Notes under the pieces: model-generated
Database searches by the model: none
Seen by the model: only the letters and a program-made list of their open reading frames with translations
What the model was told of the DNA's origin: nothing
Position numbers and translations under genes: made by a program
NCBI GenBank assembly: GCA_964019055.1
Contig: OZ025208.1
Coordinates: 1,469,501 to 1,533,500, forward strand
DNA length: 64,000 nt
Reading direction: 5' to 3'
Origin: Anthopleura xanthogrammica
Lineage: Eukaryota > Cnidaria > Anthozoa > Actiniaria > Actiniidae
Part shown: piece after piece, positions 57,381-64,000 of the stretch
How the letters are laid out: the number at the start of each line of letters is the position of its first letter
Numbering within the stretch: position 1 is the first letter of the stretch

Positions 57381-58126
57381 ACTTTTCTTTTGTATTTACG
57401 GGTATTTTTTCTTTATTTTTTTATTTTTTTCTTCTCTTATTTTTATGTTTTTAAAATTCTGGATCTATATTTCTCCCACAATTTACCCATGTGTTGATGA
57501 TATGGTCGTGACGGTATTAGTCAGAAGAGAAATCATTAAGAATTTTTTATAATTGTAAACTTGATCAATAAAGCAAATTTCTAAATTCCTGCGGTTTTGT
57601 GATACATTTTAGTTGTTTAGCTATTTCTTGTTTCTGCTTTCAGTACCCTGTACCAGTTCAAACAAAGCTGATTTATACAAAAAAAACGTTTTTTCTGAAT
57701 TATAACAAAGGCATTGTGCAGACTATCCAAACCCTAAACCCTTAGCTAAAACTGTATGCGCCAGAACATTCATGCCATTCTTCAATGAAGTATATGCCCG
57801 TAAGCAGGCACAAAGCATGAAGACTGTTCTTACTCAATAAACACATTACGGAATGTTATGAATAACAGCTGTAATAAGCAAAAAATACACAGGTTAATTA
57901 CCTTACCTCTATGAACTTTGCTGTCAACATCTCAAACATGAAGAATTGAATAAAATTGAATCCATGGCATCCTTTAAAACAACAAACATTAGCTCCGTCC
58001 TTGAATGAGAAGCGACGCGAACCAACTGAATAAAATATTCAACGTGTGCTTTCTTTTAAACAGAAACCCGCTACCGAGCGTGAAAACACGAAAATATGTA
58101 TGGCATGCATTAATTAACCAATTATT
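57381..58126. other. spacer of inverted duplication 3, left side
   Basis: T-rich then mixed DNA. No gene is recognised. Confidence 0.4.
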
Positions 58127-58380
58127 GCCTTCCAACTTACCCTAACCCTAAGCTAATGGGGTCAAAATATGTGCTAGGGTTAGGGTTAACTATTTGACCT
58201 AACCCTAGCACTTACCCTACCTAGACCAGTCAAAAATACGCGTTAGGGTTAGGGTTAACTATTTGACCTAGCACTAACCCTACCTAGACCAGTCAAAAAT
58301 ACACGTTAGGGTTAGGGTTAACTATTTGACCTAACCCTAGCACTAACCTTAGGGTGGCCAAAAATGAGTACTAGGGTCCC
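58127..58380. repeat. telomere-like composite repeat, about 3 units of 62-64 bp
   Basis: Each unit has GTTAGGGTTAGGGTTAACTA, then TTTGACCTAACCCTAGCACT, then TACCCTACCTAGACCAGTCA, AAAATACGC. TTAGGG and CCCTAA stand in opposite orientation within each unit, so it is not a simple telomere run but a unit that captured both. Confidence 0.88.
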
Positions 58381-59557
58381 AACCCTATCCAGGTGAGGCG
58401 AGAGAGGGTGTGGTAGGGATCACGTATGAATATTTATGGTCAATGAACAATACATTTCACACTTCATAACTGCATTCCATTCATACTTAATTCACTTTTT
58501 AATGACGTTAACAGCTCTTTTAACAATAAGGAGTCTCTTATGAATATTTTAGTTTCTTGTTTTGCGCTTGACGTTAAGAGTAACGGAGAGATTTCGTTTA
58601 AAAGAGCTACTTTTCTGGTTCATTTGATGACTTTCTCGACGTTTGAAGACTCAGGACAATGAGGTAAGCGATATTTAATCATAAAATCGAAGTTAAGCGC
58701 TAGAATATTTGATGAATTCATTGATGTTTGCAGTTCATCAAACATTTATAATTTCTTTCTGCGTCTACGTTTCATGAACACTTTAGGTTATTTACTACCG
58801 TATCTATGATAGTTGTTTGTAGTATTAAATAGACTGTTTTGGGCGGCTGCATTGGTGCATGAAATAACAAATAAGCGCGGGCTTTTCGCTTCAGTCATCA
58901 TGCCGTTATGTCAGTAGTAAAAGAGCGTAAATAAGTACACTGTTCTACAAATACTAAACGACATTGCATACACTTTCAAAACATAGGTGGGGAGGGTAGT
59001 AAGAAGAGTGGGAAATAAAATGCAAGAAGAAACATTCAAGACTTTTCACAGTTTATATTTCGTATTAAGGACTTTTTTTTTTTATTTAAATTTTTTTTTA
59101 TAAAATTTCAAATTCCAACTGTGCTAAGATTCTAACATTTCGGTTAAAGTGGATGTAACCGAAAGCAAATCGCTTATTCACTATACCTTCTTAGTAATAT
59201 TTACAGTTTTGCGTTATTTCACCCCTTAAAATTCGTGATCGTATTTTCTCCGTTCTTAGAACGTTTTGAACAAGGGATCCCAATGAGCACTCGGACACTC
59301 TTTTCTTCGATAACTTTTATTAATTATTGAAAGACAAATTTGATGCATTTTATATTTTTGTTATGGGATTATCCCCCTCTTCGAGTTCATAATAATTTCC
59401 TTCTCGTATATTTTTTCTCTTCTCCCTTGGCTACTCAGATCTCTCTCTTTCCATCGCTTTTCTCGGATATTTTTCTTCTCTTCTTCCCTTCTCAAATCAG
59501 TCCCAGTTGGACCATTTGCTGCTCCACGGGACCAAGATCTTCAATCAATTTTCATCA
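58381..59557. other. no gene called
   Basis: Mixed DNA. At 58658-58663 CAATGAG|GTAAGC would suit a first exon with a start codon next to a donor, but there is no further support. Confidence 0.35.
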
Positions 59558-60152
59558 CTCGTCAGTCAACTTCCATCAATCGTCAGTCATCTTCCATCAA
59601 TCGTCAGTCATCTTCCATCAATCGTCAGTCATCTTACATCAATCGTCAGTCATCTTCCATCAATCGTCAGTCATCTTACATCAATCGTCAGTCATCTTCC
59701 ATCAATCGTCAGTCATCTTTAGTCATCTTTTCTCAATCGTCAGTCATCTTTCATCAATCGTCAGTCATCTTACATCAATCGTCAGTCATCTTACATCAAT
59801 CGTCAGTCATCTTACATCAATCGTCAGTCATCTTACATCAATCGTCTTTCATCTTACATCAATTGTCAGTCATCCTCAATCAATCGTCAGTCATCTTTTA
59901 TCAATCGTCAGTCATCTTCCATCAATCGTCAGTCATCTTACATCAATCGTCAGTCATCTTACATCAATCGTCAGTCATCTTACATCAATCGTCATTCATC
60001 TTACATCAATCGTCAGTCATCTTACATCAATCGTCAGTCATCTTACATCAATCGTCAGTCATCTTACATCAATCGTCATTCATCTTACATCAATCGTCAG
60101 TCATCTTTCATCAATCGTCTTTTATCTTACATCAATCGTCACTCATCTTACC
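59558..60152. repeat. 21-bp minisatellite, about 28 units
   Basis: The unit is CAGTCATCTTACATCAATCG plus T, with TTCC/TTAC and CAGTC/CATTC variants. Seven codons per unit keep frames open (to 303 codons with flanks), giving a heptad of Ser/Val/Ile/His/Gln. Confidence 0.95.
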
Positions 60153-60188
60153 ATCTTACTTCTGAGATCCCGAGATATCACTTGTCAA

Positions 60189-60333
60189 AAGTGTGTCTCC
60201 GATGTTTTATTAATTGCCCCGTTGCGTTTTTATACGCGCCTAAAATTGTAACACTACTGAATTAGGTGTATCAGGTACAAAATGTACAAGAACTTAAAAA
60301 AAAAACAAGATATCAAAAATCGGAGACACACTT
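60189..60333. repeat. inverted pair at the junction of two arrays
   Basis: AAGTGTGTCTCCGAT at 60189-60203 and its exact reverse complement at 60319-60333 stand between the 21-bp and 60-bp arrays. Confidence 0.7.
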
Positions 60334-61170
60334 GGAAAGGAAATGTACAACACTAGGAAAGAATGCGCAATGCTAGGAAAGGGTGTGCATCACTAGAGAA
60401 GAATGTATGACACTAGGAAAGAATGCGCAATGCTAGGAAAGGGTGTACATCACTAGAGAAGAATGTATGACACTAGGAAAGAATGCGCAATGTTAGGAAA
60501 GAGTGTACATCACTAGAGAAGAATGTATGACACTAGGAAAGAATGCGCAATGCTAGGAAAGGGTGTACATCACTAGAGAAGAATGTATGACACTAGGAAA
60601 GAATACGCAATGTTAGGAAAGGGTGTACATCACTAGAGAAGAATGTATGACACTAGGAAAGAATGCGCAATGTTAGGAAAGGGTGTACATCACTAGAGAA
60701 GAATGTATGACACTAGGAAAGAATGCGCAATGCTAGGAAAGAGTGTACATCACTAGAGAAGAATGTATGACACTAGGAAAGAATGCGCAATGCTAGGAAA
60801 GGGTGTACATCACTAGAGAAGAATGTATGACACTAGGAAAGAATGCGCAATGTTAGGAAAGAGTGTACATCACTAGAGAAGAATGTATGACACTAGGAAA
60901 GAATGCGCAATGCTAGGAAAGGGTGTACATCACTAGGGAAGAATGTATGACACTAGGAAAGAATGCGCAATGCTAGGAAAGAGTGTACATCACTAGAGAA
61001 GAATGTATGACACTAGGAAAGAATGCGCAATGCAAGGAAAGAGTGTGCATCACTAGAGAAAAATGTATGACACTAGGAAAGAATGCGCAATGCAAGGAAA
61101 GAGTGTGCATCACTAGAGAAGAATGTATGACACTAGGAAAGAATGCGCAATGCAAGGAAAGAGTGTGCAA
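60334..61170. repeat. 60-bp minisatellite, about 14 units
   Basis: The unit runs GAATGTATGACACTAGGAAA, GAATGCGCAATGCTAGGAAA, GGGTGTACATCACTAGAGAA. The last three units share GCAAGGAAAG and GTGTGCATC, showing local expansion at the 3' edge. Confidence 0.96.
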
Positions 61171-61384
61171 AATATTATCTATTACAGGAAATGACAAAGC
61201 TAATAATCAAAGACCTACCTGTTTTTTGTTCTTTAGATTTCCTTGTTCTTTAAAAACTCTTTATTGAAAAAATGACAAAAAATGAAAATTGTTAAATCAA
61301 AGGACGACGATGGATTTAAAAAATGCAACTAAAAAACTAAAAAACGCAAATAAATATACAACAAAAAGCAAAAGGATAAGAAAA
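61171..61384. other. A-rich spacer
   Basis: A-rich DNA between the array and the right arm. No gene is seen. Confidence 0.4.
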
Positions 61385-62290
61385 GAAAAAAAACTTTCCC
61401 GCGGATACTCAGGGGTTTAGTCCAGTACCCAGTCTATCTCAGTCCTGTTCATATTTACATAATCACACGTTACGGACCACGAGGGCCGCGTTTCTTAGAC
61501 AAGAAAATGTCTTCGATGTTCAAAGCTGAACTTTACAGTAAAATCAGCCTTATTCGAAGAATATTCATCCTATATCGATCCTAAAATAGTAAAGAATATA
61601 CAGCAGCCATGGATGGTAAGATTATTTTTTTATCTTTACCGCATTTTTCAGTGTTTTATCATCGAGTGGCTCGGAACACGTGGATGACCAAGATGTCTTC
61701 GCTTTTGGTTCCTCGTCTTTTAAATAGGGTTGTGCTTCTCTTTATTTCTACTTGGAACACATCATTAGCTAACGGAGACATGTTTTAAACACTTGTTTAA
61801 TGTTTGTTCGAAAACATTTTTGTGTTTAGTTGTACATGTACATATTTGTTGAAACAAACTCCACCCTCCCCCTCCCCCATAGCAGGTTTTGTTCATCAAT
61901 GGTAAATCAAATATTTATCATGTATGGTTATCATTGTTTTGCAGTTATCAAGGCATAGAAAAAATTATCCAGTGGAAATGCTATATAACCAAATTATACG
62001 TGCACAAGCCCATACATATCACTCTACCTGAAACTGATACCATGTCACTTGATACAGGCCTGAAACAAGACAATTGACATGTTTTTGAACAAGACTTAAG
62101 CATTTCATTGGACGCCTTGGTAATGAACAGTGTCTTTACCTCTATCAAAACAAGGAGACGATGAAGAAGAAAGATGAAATCAGGGCACAAATATACTGAT
62201 TAATAGATCAGTTTCTCAAAGAAAAAACAAACCCACAAATTAAAACATTTGTGATGAAGTGATGGCAACAATACAGAATTACCACAAAGG
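61385..62290 (+). repeat. large inverted duplication 3, right arm (about 0.9 kb)
   Basis: Reverse complement of 56480-57380. On plus there is a donor ATGGATG|GTAAGA (GT 61616-61617) and an acceptor TTTTGCAG (AG 61943-61944), so a 329-bp intron could be removed, as in the left arm. The sequence just before the donor (CCTAAAATAGTAAAGAATAT) is well kept in both, but no frame is preserved through it, which suggests non-coding 5' exons. Confidence 0.88.
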
Positions 62291-62549
62291 TGACCAGTTG
62301 TCATCGAACGGCTTGGTAATGAACAGTGTCTCAACCTCTATCAAAACACAGAGACAAGAACACGGAAGAAAGATGAAATTAAGGAAACAATACGATAAGC
62401 TCATTAAAGATTTCTCCACCTTCTGGGAGAGCACAACAGCAAAAATGAATAGTAACACAAATAACCTGCCAGATAATATGTACTGTAGCCATATAGCACT
62501 GGTGATGGGTGGATGTGGTAGAATCTTAAGGTATGTACATAGTTACATT
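62259..62549 (+). CDS. hypothetical exon or protein fragment at the outer edge of the right arm
   Basis: A 97-codon frame, Lys/Gln/Ser/Asn-rich, ending near a strong donor (TTAAG|GTATGT at 62531). Its first third repeats an element also present at about 62099-62180 and, inverted, at about 56600-56715. In an alternative frame all three read like I-x-RLGNEQC...LYQN.ET...KKDEI with breaks, so an eroded coding repeat is possible. The family is unknown. Confidence 0.3.
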
Positions 62550-62562
62550 TGATAGCAACTTA

Positions 62563-62799
62563 GACAGCGAGAACCCCAGAACCAATCAAAATGTAGAATG
62601 AAAACAATGCATTCCAACTTTCGGCAGTCAAGCCAATCAGAAACCAGAACAACACAAGTGGTTTACACAATTGATTAGCTGTATCAGATGGACTCAATAC
62701 TGTAATGCCATTGTTTTTTGATGGTCTCTAATTGGCTTGACTAGCCAAAGTTGAAATGCATTGTTTTCATTCTACATTTTGATTGGTTTTGGCTGTCTT
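62563..62799. mobile_element. foldback element, about 75-bp arms
   Basis: ACCAATCAAAATGTAGAATG, AAAACAATGCATT and AGTCAAGCCAAT at the left pair with ATTGGCTTGACT, AATGCATTGTTTTCATTCTA and CATTTTGATTGGT at the right. Confidence 0.85.
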
Positions 62800-62999
62800 A
62801 GCCTGCGTGCAGCCTGACTAAACTCTGGTTACAATGGTTTGTGAAACAGTGCACCATTCCTTGTTTTAGACCCCAGCGTGTTTGCACGATTATATATAAG
62901 AGGCCCTGCATTGGCTGCTGTGCCAGTTCATTCTTACATGCGTCTGATCTGTGTGATCACATCCAGTAGTCTTGCTGTCTAAGTGGCCCTGGTTATATG
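62800..62999. other. spacer, no gene seen
   Basis: Short mixed DNA between two foldback elements. Confidence 0.35.
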
Positions 63000-63252
63000 C
63001 ACCTAATTGTAAGAACATTATCATATAAAAATAAGAAATAACAAAATAACAAATAGGAATTAATTAGAAATATTATTTGAAGCCCCCTAGATTGATGCAA
63101 ATAACTATTTTAGTATGTACCAACAAGATAATCTCAAAAATGCCAGTCTATACCTTCAAAAACAGTGAAATAATTACACCTGTTTTGCACAAATAATTAA
63201 TTCCTATTTGTTATTTTTCATTTTTATATGACAAGGTTTTCATAATTAGGTG
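63000..63252. mobile_element. foldback element, about 65-bp arms
   Basis: CACCTAATT, ATCATATAAAAAT and AAATAGGAATTAATTA at the left pair with TAATTAATTCCTATTTGTTA, ATTTTTATATGA and AATTAGGTG at the right. Confidence 0.83.
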
Positions 63253-63861
63253 TAAGTCGCACCCTAACTTCCTTGATAGCTATTGGAACTTGAAATGCAT
63301 TAAGGAGGCTAGTAAGGCTAGAATTTGTTTTCCTTTCGCAAGTTCAATTATTAAGCTACATCATTTAAAAGCATGCATGGATGTCCAAGGAAACCATTTT
63401 CAGCCTCCTTAAGCACTTGCTTGGTTGCATACTGGTATTCTCAATGGATATAATCTCACATGCTGTATTTCACTTGTTCAATAGTTTATCTACCAAACCA
63501 GCTGGACTCGTCTTGGTATAACATGAACAACACTTGGCCAGTACAGACACACAGGTGAGGTCATTGAAATGCTACAGTTGTACATAGAGCAGATTTTGTA
63601 TGAGTGTGAAAAGTCATGGCATACGGCAAGGTTACAGCATGGCACTGAGATGGCACTGAATGTCAAATGCTTTCATACATGGCACAGCAATGACTTGGTC
63701 ACAGCAAGGTGCAGTCCATGCCATAAGTTTTTCATAGTCATATGAAAAATGCTCTATGAAATACCTTGCCCTAACCAGAAACATTATAGAATACCCTGCA
63801 GTTGTTGGAACTACTTGTAGAATGATGCATATATTGATACATGTCCTTGTTATTTAATAGA
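63253..63861. other. no gene recognised
   Basis: Mixed DNA with repeated ATGGCA words around 63615-63720 (CATGGCATAC, CATGGCACTGAG, CATGGCACAGC), possibly a decayed short repeat. Confidence 0.35.
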
Positions 63862-63972
63862 TAATTACTGAGACACACAGCCTTCCTTGGTATATTGCAA
63901 GCACCTGGGGGCACTGACAGAAGCTGCCTGCAATATACCAACAAATGCTGTGTGCCGAAGTGATTATAATTA
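63862..63972. mobile_element. short foldback element
   Basis: TAATTACT, ACACAGC and TTGGTATATTGCA at the left pair with TGCAATATACCAA, GCTGTGT and AGTGATTATAATTA at the right. Confidence 0.72.
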
Positions 63973-64000
63973 CTATTCAGTGTCTTGGCCCATTGTATCT

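Noticed and set aside
39800..59400. Nearly equal spacing (about 9.8 kb) between the centres of the three inverted pairs
   Set aside because: Only three points, unrelated arm sequences and array-filled spacers of arbitrary length; I treat it as coincidence.
59340..60251. 303-codon frame as a heptad-repeat coiled-coil protein
   Set aside because: It is a 21-bp minisatellite read in one of several open frames; Ser/Val/Ile/His heptads are not a coiled-coil pattern.

Overview
The window looks like animal nuclear DNA, most likely from an early-branching animal such as a sea anemone or coral. The pointers are AT-rich DNA with sparse, intron-containing genes, one recognisable developmental zinc-finger gene with a short intron, TTAGGG-type telomere-like motifs, tRNA-derived SINEs, a LINE tail, a hAT transposase and many foldback elements. 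The phylum is inference: nothing here excludes another invertebrate, and no bacterial or organellar gene organisation is seen.

Layout. 1-4.4 kb: SINE copies, an 86-bp minisatellite, very AT-rich DNA and a TTTC tract. 4.4-14.8 kb: the only clearly single-copy, moderate-GC stretch. It holds a two-exon minus-strand gene of the NET (Noc/Elbow/ZNF503/ZNF703) zinc-finger family at 7178-8709, with perfect Pbx-Prep/Meis-type decamers on both sides and otherwise non-coding DNA that probably includes its regulatory sequence. 14.9-24.1 kb: tandem arrays (104-bp units with a 625-bp higher-order repeat; 57-bp units in two opposed arrays 5 kb apart; TTCTG, CTT and 17-bp arrays) and a palindromic TTAA-flanked transposon. 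24.2-28.1 kb: the first exon of a small secreted-peptide precursor, then a hAT transposase copy whose frame is open except for one TGA. 28.1-35.3 kb: a 94-bp array, a retroelement endonuclease-like fragment, a LINE 3' end, foldback elements and a SINE fragment.

35.9-62.3 kb is the least ordinary part. Three separate pairs of long, diverged inverted duplications are readable by eye (about 0.5 kb arms at 36.2/43.5 kb; 0.4 kb arms at 48.3/50.8 kb; 0.9 kb arms at 56.9/61.8 kb). Pair one contains a 109-bp block with a single difference inside otherwise clearly diverged arms; it covers a candidate 78-bp exon with splice sites. Pair three keeps a donor and an acceptor at matching places in both arms. 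Minisatellites fill the spacers. 62.5-64 kb ends with three foldback elements.

Only the zinc-finger gene is a confident protein-coding host gene. The secreted-peptide exon is probable. The exons in the inverted duplications are hypotheses. Most long open frames in the window come from tandem repeats whose total frame happens to stay open and are not called as genes.
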